Assembly (NCBI RefSeq): GCF_000613245.1
Contig: NZ_HG964938.1
Span: 932,198-996,197, forward strand
Direction: 5' to 3'
Source: Mycobacterium asiaticum DSM 44297
GTDB taxonomy: Bacteria; Actinomycetota; Actinomycetes; Mycobacteriales; Mycobacteriaceae
DNA length: 64,000 nt
A program made the translations under genes and the position numbers. A model generated the notes under the pieces. That model was not told the origin of the DNA, did not search any database, and worked only from the letters and a program-made list of their open reading frames with translations. Shown here in pieces: positions 55,809-64,000 of this stretch (the stretch's first letter is position 1; every line of letters starts with the position of its first letter).

Positions 55809-56566
55809 CAGCAGAACGCTCCGAGCTCGACGCCGGCGGCTTCTAGTTCAGCACGCACCGTGCGGGCGATATCCACGGCGCCCGGCGAATCACCGTGCAC
55901 GCAAATGGATTTCAGGCTTATCGGGATTGTGGTCCCATCGATCGCGGTGACCTGTCCGTCGGACACCATGCGCACCACCCGCTGCGCGATCGTCCTCGGA
56001 TCGTGCAGCACCGCATTCGGTTCACGACGGGAGACCAAGCTTCCGTCGGGCCGGTAGGCGCGGTCGGCGAAAGCTTCGGCGACGGTGCGTAGGCCCAGGC
56101 GCTCTGCTTCCTCGAAGAAGGCCGATCCTGTCATGCCGAGTACCGGCAGCGCGGCGTCGACGCTGTCCACCGCCTCGGCGACCGCGGCGGCCTGCTCATG
56201 GTTGTTCACGATCGTGTTGTACAGCGCGCCATGGGGTTTGACATAGGACACCACCGAACCGGCCGCCTGCGCCAGCGCCTGTAGTGCACCGATCTGGTAT
56301 ATGACGTCAGCGAGCAGATCCTCGCCCGCGACGTCGATGAAGCGGCGACCGAAGCCCGCCAGGTCCCGGTAACTGACCTGGGCGCCGATACGTACGCCGC
56401 GGTCGGCGGCCGAACGGCATACCCGCAACAGTCCGGACGGGTCACCGGCATGAAAGCCGCATGCCACGTTGGCGCTGGTGACGATATCGAGCATCGCGTC
56501 ATCGTCGCCCAGTCGCCAGACGCCGAACCCCTCGCCGAGGTCGGCGTTGAGATCGATACGTGCCAC
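55808..56566 (-). CDS. pxpA: 5-oxoprolinase subunit A (LamB/YcsF family)
   Basis: 252 residues from GTG 56566 ([15 protein letters not shown]). The family signatures are [23 protein letters not shown], the [10 protein letters not shown] block and [14 protein letters not shown]. PxpA normally works with PxpB and PxpC to open 5-oxoproline with ATP. No pxpB or pxpC is in this window, so they must lie elsewhere or the protein acts otherwise. It is not at this place in M. tuberculosis, so it looks like an insertion between the Rv3577- and Rv3576-like genes. Confidence 0.9.
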   Translation of the reverse strand: MARIDLNADLGEGFGVWRLGDDDAMLDIVTSANVACGFHAGDPSGLLRVCRSAADRGVRIGAQVSYRDLAGFGRRFIDVAGEDLLADVIYQIGALQALAQAAGSVVSYVKPHGALYNTIVNNHEQAAAVAEAVDSVDAALPVLGMTGSAFFEEAERLGLRTVAEAFADRAYRPDGSLVSRREPNAVLHDPRTIAQRVVRMVSDGQVTAIDGTTIPISLKSICVHGDSPGAVDIARTVRAELEAAGVELGAFC

Positions 56567-56652
56567 TGGTTCAGCTTAGGCCCGCCGAGGATGCGCGCCG
56601 CTGGCGGCGGGAGGAGCAGGTGGGCAATTGGGGTCAGGCCCTTGCCACGGGC

Positions 56653-57366
56653 TTATAGCTTCGCGATGTTGCCCGCGATCTTGTTGGCGATCTCGACTGC
56701 GGCCGAGCCCATTTGGTCGTAGGAGCACGCCACGATGTCGATCGCAAGGTTGTTGCGCACCGTCAGGGCCCGCTGGCAGGCCCAGCCGTTGCCGGCTTCC
56801 TGGGTTTGCGAGCTGGTCAGAATGCCATTGTCGTCGGTCACGTCGCCCACCGACCAGATGGTGTCGGGCTGAGTCGGGCTGACGTCGTTGAATCTACGGT
56901 TCGAGCAGGCCTTCCAGCTCTGGACGGAAGCCCGGTAAAAGTTGCTGGCGTCTTGGGCATTCGGGAATGCCACCACCGCTTGGATGGCGTAGTGCTTGCG
57001 CTTCTTGGAGTCGTCGATGCTGTCGTCGAGGCGCTGTCCGCGCATGGCGGTCCACCCGGTGCCCGCATAGACCTTGTCCTGGGCGGCACCGTCAACGGCC
57101 AGGCAATCCTTGTCGGACACGTTCTTGCTCCAGTCCCACATCCCCTTGGCAGGAAACCAAACCTTCATCGAGGTGGCGCCCAACGCGCTGTTGATCTGGC
57201 TGGAGTCCAGCAACAGCCCCTCCAGGGCGTTGACGGGAACGGGCCGCTGGTTAGCCAGGCCGGCTTTCTCGCCGGCAAGCGCGCTGCCGTCCACCACATC
57301 CGTGCAGCCGGCGGCGAGCAAGCAGGCGCCGGCCAGCGCGGCGATCGCGACGATTCGCTGGCGCAC
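56653..57366 (-). CDS. lppH: Lipoprotein with PknH-like sensor domain, LppH
   Basis: 237 residues from GTG 57366. A signal peptide ends at lipobox LAAGC with Cys21. The exported part matches the extracellular sensor domain of the Ser/Thr kinase PknH, including four spaced Cys (DKDCLAV, WKACSNR, WACQRA, VACSYD) expected to form two disulfides. No kinase domain is attached, so it may bind the same ligand outside the cell. M. tuberculosis LppH has the same size. In that species Rv3575c follows directly; here the zinc importer lies between. Confidence 0.87.
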   Translation of the reverse strand: MRQRIVAIAALAGACLLAAGCTDVVDGSALAGEKAGLANQRPVPVNALEGLLLDSSQINSALGATSMKVWFPAKGMWDWSKNVSDKDCLAVDGAAQDKVYAGTGWTAMRGQRLDDSIDDSKKRKHYAIQAVVAFPNAQDASNFYRASVQSWKACSNRRFNDVSPTQPDTIWSVGDVTDDNGILTSSQTQEAGNGWACQRALTVRNNLAIDIVACSYDQMGSAAVEIANKIAGNIAKL

Positions 57367-57419
57367 GTGATTTCCTCCCCACCCTCACGAGCTGGCGGTT
57401 CCCCTACCGACTCTCCAGC

Positions 57420-58280
57420 TTAGTGCCGCGACACGCGGTATTTCCCCAGCATCCAGCAAAACAGGTAGATGACAAACGAAATGGTGGCCACAAAAACCGA
57501 GACGGGAACTCCCGGCGCGAGGGACAGCACGATCCCGCCGACCGCGGCGACCTCGGCGAACAGCACCGATGTTGCTATCGCCAACGGGGGCGCGGTGATC
57601 ACGCGCGCGGCCGCGGCCGCCGGTGTGATCAGCAACGACATCACCAGCAGCGCCCCGACGATCTGCACGGCCTGGGCGGCGACAACCCCGACCAACGCGG
57701 CGAACACGATCCCCAGCGCACGCACGGGAACCCCGCGGGCCGCCGCGACGTCCGGGTCGACCGTCGCAAACAGCAACGGCCGGTAGCAGCAGCCCAGGAC
57801 GGCGATGACGAGCACGCACACCGCCGCGAGCATGGCCAGCCCCGAGTAACCGACCCCGACGATCTGACCGGTCAGCAACGCGAAGCTGGTGCCGGTACGG
57901 CCGGGGTACAGGTGGATGAACAGCACCGCCAGCCCCAGGCCGAACGCGAGCACCACGCCGATCACCGAATCTCGCTCCCGGGCACGCTGGCCGAGAACCC
58001 CGAACAGGGCGGCCGCCAGCGCGCTGCCCACCAGCGCACCGAGCCCGACGTCGAAGCCCGCCAGCAACGCGAATGCCGCTCCGGTCAAAGACAATTCGCT
58101 GGATCCGTGCACAGCGAACGACATCTGGCGCAACACGATGAACGGTCCGATCAATCCGGCGACCAGGCCCAACAGGGCCGCCGCCAGCAGCGCCTGCTGC
58201 ACGAAATCGTGCCGGAGCAGATGCGCGGTCAGATCGACGGCGAACAGATGGTCCAACATCTCGGTGACGCGTTCGTTCAC
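57420..58280 (-). CDS. znuB: Metal ABC transporter permease (ZnuB type)
   Basis: 286 residues from GTG 58280. Eight or nine membrane helices of the ABC-3 family, with FIVLRQMSFAVHGSSELSLTG, the VVAAQAVQIVGALLVMSLLITPAAAA region, and no cytosolic domain. It forms the pore for zinc (or manganese) with the ATPase encoded just upstream, whose stop it overlaps by 4 bp. The Zur-like operator ahead of the operon favours zinc. Confidence 0.9.
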   Translation of the reverse strand: MNERVTEMLDHLFAVDLTAHLLRHDFVQQALLAAALLGLVAGLIGPFIVLRQMSFAVHGSSELSLTGAAFALLAGFDVGLGALVGSALAAALFGVLGQRARERDSVIGVVLAFGLGLAVLFIHLYPGRTGTSFALLTGQIVGVGYSGLAMLAAVCVLVIAVLGCCYRPLLFATVDPDVAAARGVPVRALGIVFAALVGVVAAQAVQIVGALLVMSLLITPAAAAARVITAPPLAIATSVLFAEVAAVGGIVLSLAPGVPVSVFVATISFVIYLFCWMLGKYRVSRH

Positions 58281-59044
58281 AGATGCCGCCCGTCCGGGAC
58301 GCCGACCAGAAAGTACTGGTCCTTGACCTTGACGACCTCGACGTGGGTCCGGTACAGCTCCGACAGCGTCCGGCCGGTCATCACGGACTCGACGGTGCCG
58401 ATCCGGAACCGTCCGTCCACCAGGTACAGCACCCGGTCCACGTACGGCAGGATCGGATTCACCTCGTGCGTGACGACGATGACCGCAGTGCCGGCGTCGC
58501 GGCGGCGCCGGTCGATCAGCGCCGCGACCAGTCGCGCGTTGGCCGGGTCAAGCGTTAGCAGTGGCTCGTCGCACAGCATTACGGCCGGGTCGCTGGCCAG
58601 TGCCTGCGCGATCCGAACCCGCTGTAGTTCACCGCCGGACATCAGCCCAACCCGGACATCGGCCAACCGTTCGCCGTTGACCTGCTGCAGTGCCCGCTGC
58701 ACCGCCGCCCGCCGGCGGGCGCGGTCGCTGCGCCGTAGCGCCAACACGCCCCAGTGGTGTCCGTCGACACCCAAGCCGACCAGGTCGCGTCCGCGCAGCA
58801 ACACCTCCCGATCCAATGGATGATGCTGCGGCACATAGCCAACCGGCCCCTGCACAGTCGCGGTCCCGGAGCTCAACGGCAGTTGGCCGAGCAGCACCTT
58901 GAGCAGCGACGTCTTGCCGCTACCGTTGGGACCCAGCACCGCAATGAATTCCCCGGCAGCGAGGGACAATTCGAGATTGTCCCAGAGCACGCGGTCACCG
59001 AAGGCCAGCTGCGCGCCGGCCAGCGCAACCGCTTGAGCGCCCAC
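58277..59044 (-). CDS. znuC: Metal ABC transporter ATP-binding protein (ZnuC type)
   Basis: 255 residues from GTG 59044. ABC ATPase with Walker A GPNGSGKT (about 35-42), Q-loop region GYVPQHHPLD, signature MSGGELQRVRIAQAL, Walker B AVMLCDEPLLTLDP, and the switch His in VVTHEVN. It drives the permease next to it. The gap to the binding-protein gene is 6 bp. Confidence 0.92.
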   Translation of the reverse strand: MGAQAVALAGAQLAFGDRVLWDNLELSLAAGEFIAVLGPNGSGKTSLLKVLLGQLPLSSGTATVQGPVGYVPQHHPLDREVLLRGRDLVGLGVDGHHWGVLALRRSDRARRRAAVQRALQQVNGERLADVRVGLMSGGELQRVRIAQALASDPAVMLCDEPLLTLDPANARLVAALIDRRRRDAGTAVIVVTHEVNPILPYVDRVLYLVDGRFRIGTVESVMTGRTLSELYRTHVEVVKVKDQYFLVGVPDGRHL

Positions 59045-59050
59045 GGATGC

Positions 59051-59953
59051 TCAGCTGCCCGACTTCAGCGCGTCCGTCAACTTCTTGACGGTGTTGCGCT
59101 GCCAGGTCAGGTAATCGGAACCGCTGGGCAGATTCTCGGACACTTCAGCCACCGGCACCCCGGCTCGGCGGGCGGCGGCCTGAAGGTCGGCGATGGCTGG
59201 GGTGCTGGTCTGCGGGTTGATCAACAGCGCCGCGACGTCCCGATTGTTGATCAGGTCGAGCACGGACGCCATGTCGGCGGGGGCGGGATCATCGTCGTTC
59301 TCGTTGGCCTCTTCGAAGGCCGGCGGAGTGCGGTTGATCAGTCCCGACGCCGTCAGCAGGTAGTGCACGACTGGTTCGGTGGCGATGACGCCGGTGGCCG
59401 GGTATGCGGCCGCGATGGCGTGCTCGGACTTGACGATCGCATCGGCGCCGCGGCCGAATTCGCTTGCGTTGGCGCGATACTCCATCGAGTTGGACGGGTC
59501 GATCACCGCCAGGCGCTCGGCGATGGCGGCGGCCACCGCCTTGGCGACCGTCAGGTTGTAGAAGACGTGCTCGTCGGGAGCCTCGTTCACCGCTCCGAGG
59601 TAGGCAAAAGCATCGACCGCCGCAATGCCGCGATGTACGGTCAGCACCCGTTCCACCCACGGGTCATAGCCGCCGCCGTTGTAGACCACCAGATCCGCGT
59701 CGGCCAGCGCGGCCGCGTCGGCGGCGGTGGCCTGGTACGAATGAGGATCGGCATTGGCGCCGCTGAGGATGGACTTGACGGCGATATGGTTTCCGGCGAC
59801 CGCGCGTGCCACGCTGCCCCACACCTCCGTCGAGGCCACCACGGCGACGGCTCCTGGGTGGGCCGGACCGGTGGATGCGCAACCCGACAGCGCGGTCGAG
59901 CCGAGCAGGCCCACCGCGACGGCACGCAGCCACGTCCGCCAGCATTTCCGCAA
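59051..59953 (-). CDS. znuA: Zinc/manganese-binding lipoprotein of an ABC importer (ZnuA type)
   Basis: 300 residues from TTG 59953, supported by a GGAAGGA ribosome binding site 6 bases upstream. GTG 59968 and ATG 59992 are in frame but less well placed, and the open frame runs back to 60076 across the operator. A signal peptide ends at lipobox LSGC with Cys25. The cluster A-I binding-protein fold shows the metal His residues in ADPHSYQ, DEHVFYN and PVVHYLL. The His-rich loop of some ZnuA proteins is absent. First gene of the zinc-importer operon. Confidence 0.9.
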   Translation of the reverse strand: MRKCWRTWLRAVAVGLLGSTALSGCASTGPAHPGAVAVVASTEVWGSVARAVAGNHIAVKSILSGANADPHSYQATAADAAALADADLVVYNGGGYDPWVERVLTVHRGIAAVDAFAYLGAVNEAPDEHVFYNLTVAKAVAAAIAERLAVIDPSNSMEYRANASEFGRGADAIVKSEHAIAAAYPATGVIATEPVVHYLLTASGLINRTPPAFEEANENDDDPAPADMASVLDLINNRDVAALLINPQTSTPAIADLQAAARRAGVPVAEVSENLPSGSDYLTWQRNTVKKLTDALKSGS

Positions 59954-59994
59954 GTCGATTCCTTCCACCGGACCGAGAGGCCGGCCCACCATAC

Positions 59995-60015
59995 TAATGA
60001 AAACCGTTTCCATTA
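59995..60015. promoter_or_regulatory. Zur-like operator between znuA and the LacI-type gene
   Basis: A 21-bp near-perfect palindrome with arms TAATG and CATTA and an inner AAAC-C-GTTT core; only one base pair breaks the symmetry. It fits the AT-rich Zur (FurB) box of actinobacteria, built on TGAAAA and TTTTCA halves. It is 41 bp before the znuA start and 49 bp before the divergent LacI-type gene, so it could act on both. Confidence 0.75.
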
Positions 60016-60063
60016 GAAAGTCGGGTGCAGGCCTACCGCCGCATCCGTTGTAGCCTCCCGAGC

Positions 60064-61143
60064 ATGAGTCCCACACCGCGCAGGCGGGCGACTCTGGCGT
60101 CGTTGGCAGCCGAACTCAAGGTGTCCCGCACCACGATCTCCAACGCCTTCAACCGACCGGATCAGCTCTCGCCCCAACTCCGGGAGCAGGTGCTCGCCAC
60201 CGCCAAGCGCCTAGGCTACGCGGGACCGGACCCGGTGGCGCGGTCACTGCGTACCCGCAAGGCGGGCGCCGTCGGCCTGGTCCTGACCGAGGCGCTGACT
60301 TACTCGTTCAGCGACCCGGCGGCGCGGGATTTCGTTGCGGGAGTGGCGCAGTCATGCGAGGAGCTTGGGCAGGGGCTGCTGCTGGTGGCGGTGGGCCCTA
60401 GCCGCAGCATCGAGGACGGCACCGCGGCCGTGCTGGGGGCCGGGGTAGACGGCTTCGTGGTCTATTCGGTCCGCGACGACGACCCGTACCTGCAGGCGGT
60501 GTTGCAACGGCGCCTGCCCGTGGTGGTGGTCGACCAGCCGGTCGGCCTGTCGGGGGTGTCGCGGGTCGGCATCGACGACCGCGCCGCGATGCGCGAGCTC
60601 GCGTCGTATGTGCTGGGCCTGGGGCATCGCGAGATCGGTTTGCTGACAATGCGACTCGGCGACGACCGACGCATGGGCCTGGTGGACCCCGAACGGCTGC
60701 GCTCACCCACCTTCGACGTGCAGCGGGAACGGATCATCGGTATCTGGGAGGCGATGGCGGCGGCCGGCGTCGAGCCGGATTCGCTGACGGTGGTGGAAAG
60801 CGACGAGCACCTGCCGACCTCGGGTGGTGATGCCGCGAAAGTGGCGCTGGAGGCTAATCCGCGCATTACCGCACTCATGTGCACCGCGGACATCCTGGCC
60901 TTGTCGGCGATGGATTACCTTCGCGCACATGGGATTTACGTTCCGGGTCAGATGACGGTCACCGGGTTCGACGGAGTCGACGATGCCATCAGCCGCGGGC
61001 TGACCACGGTCGCACAGCCGAGCCTGCAAAAAGGCCGGCGCGCCGGTGAATTGGTACTCAAGCCGCCGCGGTCCGGGCTGCCGGTGGTCGAACTTCTCGC
61101 CACCGAGCTCATCCGGGGCCGCACCTGCGGGCCGCCCGCGTGA
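60064..61143 (+). CDS. LacI-family transcriptional regulator, Rv3575c-like
   Basis: 359 residues from ATG 60064 (MSPTPRRRATLASLAAEL), equal to Rv3575c. An N-terminal LacI helix-turn-helix (residues 9-55: LASLAAELKVSRTTISNAFNRP) is followed by a periplasmic-binding-protein-like effector domain ending near 350. The effector is not known; no sugar genes are adjacent. It diverges from the zinc importer across a shared promoter region with the Zur-like site and converges with kstR (4-bp gap). Confidence 0.9.
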   Translation: MSPTPRRRATLASLAAELKVSRTTISNAFNRPDQLSPQLREQVLATAKRLGYAGPDPVARSLRTRKAGAVGLVLTEALTYSFSDPAARDFVAGVAQSCEELGQGLLLVAVGPSRSIEDGTAAVLGAGVDGFVVYSVRDDDPYLQAVLQRRLPVVVVDQPVGLSGVSRVGIDDRAAMRELASYVLGLGHREIGLLTMRLGDDRRMGLVDPERLRSPTFDVQRERIIGIWEAMAAAGVEPDSLTVVESDEHLPTSGGDAAKVALEANPRITALMCTADILALSAMDYLRAHGIYVPGQMTVTGFDGVDDAISRGLTTVAQPSLQKGRRAGELVLKPPRSGLPVVELLATELIRGRTCGPPA

Positions 61144-61147
61144 AGTG

Positions 61148-61810
61148 TCAGCTTGCGGACTGATCGCCGATCAGCAACCGCACGGCCAGATCCAGTCGCT
61201 TGCTCACGTCGGTGGCCGAGGCGCGGCGGGTGAGCCAGGCCAGCAGATTCGACAGCCACACATCCGAGATGACCCGGGCGATGTGGTACTGGTCTTCGGT
61301 CGGTTCGCCGTCGCTCATCGCCCGCGCGAACATGCTGTCGATCAGCTTCTCGACCTGATCGACCTCGGCGGCCGCGGACGCGTCGGCGAACACGTAGGCG
61401 CGCGTCATGGCTTCGGTCAACAGCGGATTGCGCTGCATCGCCCGGTTGAGCTTGCCGACCATGAAGTTCAACCGCTGGAACGGCGTCCCGCCGGCGACGG
61501 CCGAGCGGTCGGTCTTGGCGTCGATGCGGCTGAACTCCCTGCCCAAGGCCGACACCAGCAGGTGCACCTTCGACGGGAAGTACCGGTACAGCGTGCCGAC
61601 GGCCACGTCGGCACGGTCGGCCACGGCGCGCATCTGCACCGCCTCGTAGCCTCCCTTGGACGCGATCGCCATGGTGGCGTCCAAGATTCGCTTACGGCGT
61701 TCGCGTTGCGCCTCCGAGCCGAGTTCGGACTCAGCCAGTACCGCCATGTTCAGAACCTCGCCGGGCCGGCGGCTGGGAGCGGCGCGCCGAGTCTGGTCCG
61801 CGGACGACAT
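61148..61810 (-). CDS. kstR: TetR-family cholesterol-catabolism repressor KstR
   Basis: 220 residues from ATG 61810; GTG 61816 or ATG 61747 (MAVLAESELGS) are other starts. The N-terminal TetR helix-turn-helix (RERRKRILDATMAIASKGGYEA through VAVGTLYRYFPSKVHLL) and the ligand domain match M. tuberculosis KstR (Rv3574) along nearly the whole length. It represses sterol-degradation genes until 3-oxo-cholestenoyl-CoA binds. A perfect KstR box lies in its own promoter, shared with divergent fadE34, indicating autoregulation. Confidence 0.95.
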   Translation of the reverse strand: MSSADQTRRAAPSRRPGEVLNMAVLAESELGSEAQRERRKRILDATMAIASKGGYEAVQMRAVADRADVAVGTLYRYFPSKVHLLVSALGREFSRIDAKTDRSAVAGGTPFQRLNFMVGKLNRAMQRNPLLTEAMTRAYVFADASAAAEVDQVEKLIDSMFARAMSDGEPTEDQYHIARVISDVWLSNLLAWLTRRASATDVSKRLDLAVRLLIGDQSAS

Positions 61811-61920
61811 GCCCACAAACGATACGCATTCTCAGCGTGCATCTCCCACCTCCCCGCAGCCGGACAACGACGTGTGCTGGCCAAATAACCGCCGACTTGA
61901 CGGTTGATCGCTTCCACTAT

Positions 61921-61934
61921 TAGAACACGTTCTA
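61921..61934. promoter_or_regulatory. KstR operator between kstR and fadE34
   Basis: The perfect 14-bp palindrome TAGAACACGTTCTA fits the known KstR recognition pattern (TnnAACnnGTTnnA). It lies 110 bp before the kstR start and 64 bp before fadE34, so one site can repress both. Confidence 0.88.
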
Positions 61935-61998
61935 GTGTGGAGGAAAGATTTCCGTACCCATCTTGGCCATGTGGCCGCGCCGACGCGGAGGACTACTG

Positions 61999-64000
61999 GT
62001 GGTAGCGACCGTCACCGATGAACAGTTCGCGGCGCGCGAGCTGGTGCGCGACTGGGCCCGCAGCGCGGCCGCGGGCGGGTCCGCGACGGTGGCGGTCCGC
62101 GCCGTCGAGCAGGGCGACCCAGACGCGTGGCGCCCGGTGTTTTCCGGGTTGGCCGACCTGGGCCTGTTCGGGGTGGCCGTCGCGGAGGAGGCCGGCGGTG
62201 CCGGCGGCAGCATCGAGGACCTGTGCGCCATGGTCGAGGAGGCGGCCAAGGCGCTGGTGCCCGGGCCGGTGGCGACCACCGCGTTGGCCGCGCTGGTTGT
62301 CACCGACCCCGAATTGCTGGGCGCGTTGGCTTCCGGTGAACGGTTTGCCGGTCTCGCCCTCGAGGCCGACGTGCGGTTAGACGGGCAGGCGGCAAGTGGC
62401 ACCGTGGCGTGGGCGCTCGGCGCCGCCGCCGGTGGTGTCCTGCTGGTGCCCGCCGAGGGGAAATGGCTGCTCGTCGACACGTCGGCCCAGGGAGTTGAGC
62501 TGGAGCCGTTGCAGCCCGCGGACTTCTCGCGGCCGCTGGCTTCCGTGGCGCTGTCGTCGGCGCCGGTCACCGTTTTAGAGGCACCGGAGCGGCGGGTGCG
62601 CGATCTGGCGGCGACTTTGCTGGCCGCCGAGGCTGCCGGCATCACCCGGTATTCGCTGGAGACCGCGGTGGCCTACGCCAAGGTGCGCGAGCAGTTCGGC
62701 AAGCCGATCGGCAGTTTCCAGGCCATCAAGCACCTCTGCGCGGAGATGCTGTGTCGCGCCGAGCAGGCCGAAGTGGCCGCCGCCGACGCGGCCCGGGCCG
62801 CCTCGGATCCCGATCCGCAGCAATTCGCCATCGCTGCCGCGCTGGCCGCGAGCATCGGTATCTCCGCGACGAAAGCCAACGTCAAAGACTGCATCCAGGT
62901 GCTCGGCGGGATCGGTTGTACCTGGGAACACGACGCGCACCTGTATCTGCGCCGGGCCCACAGCATCGGCCGTTTCCTGGGCGGTCCCGAGCGCTGGCTG
63001 CGCCGGGTCGCCGCGCTGACCCAGCAGGGTGTCCGCCGGCAGTTGGGCATCGACCTGTCCGACGTCGAGGGATCCCGACCCGAGATCGCCGCCGCGGTCG
63101 CCAAGGTCGCCGAACTTCCGCAGGAGAAGCGACAGGTGGCGCTGGCCGAAGCCGGCCTGTTGGCACCGCACTGGCCGGCCCCCTATGGGCGCGGCGCGCT
63201 GCCCGCCGAGCAGCTGCTGATCGACCAGGAGATGGCCGCCGCCGGGGTGGTGCGGCCGGATCTGGTGATCGGCTGGTGGGCGGCGCCCACCCTGCTCGAG
63301 CACGGCACACCCGAACAGATCGAGCGCTTCGTGCCGGCCACCCTGCGCGGCGATTTCCTTTGGTGCCAACTGTTTTCCGAGCCGGGCGCCGGTTCGGACC
63401 TGGCGTCGCTGCGCACCAAAGCCGTGCGCGGTGACGGTGGCTGGCTGCTCACCGGGCAGAAGGTCTGGACGTCGGCCGCCCACAAGGCGGCCTGGGGTGT
63501 GTGCCTGGCCAGGACCGACCCGGACGCACCCAAGCACAAGGGCATCACGTACTTCCTGATCGACATGAAGTCGCCGGGCATCGAGATCCGGCCGCTGCGC
63601 GAGATCACCGGTGACTCGCTGTTCAACGAGGTGTTCCTGGACAACGTGTTCGTTCCCGACGACATGGTCGTCGGTGCGGTCAACGACGGGTGGCGGCTGG
63701 CCCGCACCACCCTGGCCAACGAACGCATCGCGATGGCCACCGGCACCGCGCTGGGCAACCCGATGGAAGAGCTGCTCAGGGTGCTCGCCGAGATCGACCT
63801 CGACGCCGCTCAACAGGATCGGCTGGCGGGGCTCATCCTGCTCACCCAGGCCGGGGCGCTGCTCGACCAGCGCATCGCGCAGCTGGCCGTGGGCGGCCGC
63901 GACCCTGGCGCGCAATCCAGTGTCCGCAAGCTCATCGGCGTGCGCTATCGACAGGCGCTCGCCGAATACATGATGGACGTCTCCGAAGGCGGCGGTCTGG
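61999..64000 (+). CDS. fadE34: Acyl-CoA dehydrogenase FadE34 (ChsE3 type), partial at the window end
   Basis: 667 residues are visible from GTG 61999 (VVATVTDEQFAARELVRDW), which has a GGAGGA ribosome binding site 6 bases upstream; about 45 more are expected, since M. tuberculosis FadE34 has 711. The protein is two fused acyl-CoA dehydrogenase halves. The first (to about residue 330) includes YAKVREQFGKPIGSFQAIKH and GGIGCTWEHDAHLYLRR; the second begins near residue 375 and includes CQLFSEPGAGSDLASLRT and TGQKVWTSAAHKA. FadE34 dehydrogenates the five-carbon cholesterol side-chain CoA ester. KstR control through the adjacent box agrees. The C-terminus lies outside the window. Confidence 0.93.
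   Translation, partial: MVATVTDEQFAARELVRDWARSAAAGGSATVAVRAVEQGDPDAWRPVFSGLADLGLFGVAVAEEAGGAGGSIEDLCAMVEEAAKALVPGPVATTALAALVVTDPELLGALASGERFAGLALEADVRLDGQAASGTVAWALGAAAGGVLLVPAEGKWLLVDTSAQGVELEPLQPADFSRPLASVALSSAPVTVLEAPERRVRDLAATLLAAEAAGITRYSLETAVAYAKVREQFGKPIGSFQAIKHLCAEMLCRAEQAEVAAADAARAASDPDPQQFAIAAALAASIGISATKANVKDCIQVLGGIGCTWEHDAHLYLRRAHSIGRFLGGPERWLRRVAALTQQGVRRQLGIDLSDVEGSRPEIAAAVAKVAELPQEKRQVALAEAGLLAPHWPAPYGRGALPAEQLLIDQEMAAAGVVRPDLVIGWWAAPTLLEHGTPEQIERFVPATLRGDFLWCQLFSEPGAGSDLASLRTKAVRGDGGWLLTGQKVWTSAAHKAAWGVCLARTDPDAPKHKGITYFLIDMKSPGIEIRPLREITGDSLFNEVFLDNVFVPDDMVVGAVNDGWRLARTTLANERIAMATGTALGNPMEELLRVLAEIDLDAAQQDRLAGLILLTQAGALLDQRIAQLAVGGRDPGAQSSVRKLIGVRYRQALAEYMMDVSEGGGL

Overview
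The window is from a high-GC actinobacterium that is almost certainly a non-tuberculous Mycobacterium. The evidence is the presence of PE and PPE proteins, Lsr2, KstR/FadE34, MhuD, CarD, LpqE/LpqF/LpqG lipoproteins, frequent GTG/TTG starts, and a gene order that follows (inverted) the M. tuberculosis stretch from about Rv3635 to Rv3573c. It is not M. tuberculosis itself. The genes expected at Rv3633, Rv3629c, esxV/esxW, espA-espC-espD, PE_PGRS58 and PE_PGRS59 are absent, and other genes sit in some of those places. Gene identities come from my reading of the translations and remembered family features; no database search was run.

Layout. (1) 1-5989: the start of a PE protein, a large membrane protein, GalE1, and a cell-wall glycan set (DUF2304 protein, PpgS-type glycosyltransferase, flippase-like protein), then inorganic pyrophosphatase. 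(2) 6079-10835: a D-Ala-D-Ala carboxypeptidase gene broken by a one-base frameshift, a DUF2342 zinc-protease-like protein, tilS, hpt and convergent lpqG. (3) 10836-16708: an accessory block between hpt and ftsH: an AT-rich leader, a PE/PPE pair, and an opposing operon of zinc alcohol dehydrogenase, luciferase-like monooxygenase and epoxide hydrolase, plus a VOC protein. (4) 16851-27958: ftsH, folE-folP-folB-folK, two membrane proteins, a DUF2520 oxidoreductase-like gene with panC-panD-coaX, and lysS. (5) 28074-31216: lsr2 with a strong terminator, then clpC1 behind a ClgR-like operator.

(6) 31217-41228: a second accessory block. A compact cobalamin riboswitch precedes cbtB-cbtA (predicted cobalt uptake) and a histidine-phosphatase-like gene. 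Next comes an 8.3-kb gene for a 2763-residue protein: BTAD-type winged helix, class III nucleotide cyclase, STAND-type ATPase, a helical repeat region, and a C-terminal array of eleven NTF2/SnoaL-like modules built from a 270-residue repeat. This is the most unusual object in the window.

(7) 41225-56566: lpqF-mhuD, a hydrolase, mutY/canB, disA and radA (c-di-AMP synthesis and DNA repair), lpqE, then carD-ispD-ispF-cysS-rlmB, arsB2, a metallo-beta-lactamase-fold protein and a lone pxpA. (8) 56653-64000: lppH, a znuABC-type zinc importer behind a Zur-like operator, a LacI regulator, and kstR with divergent fadE34 (running off the end) sharing a perfect KstR operator. No tRNA, rRNA, insertion sequence or CRISPR array was seen.
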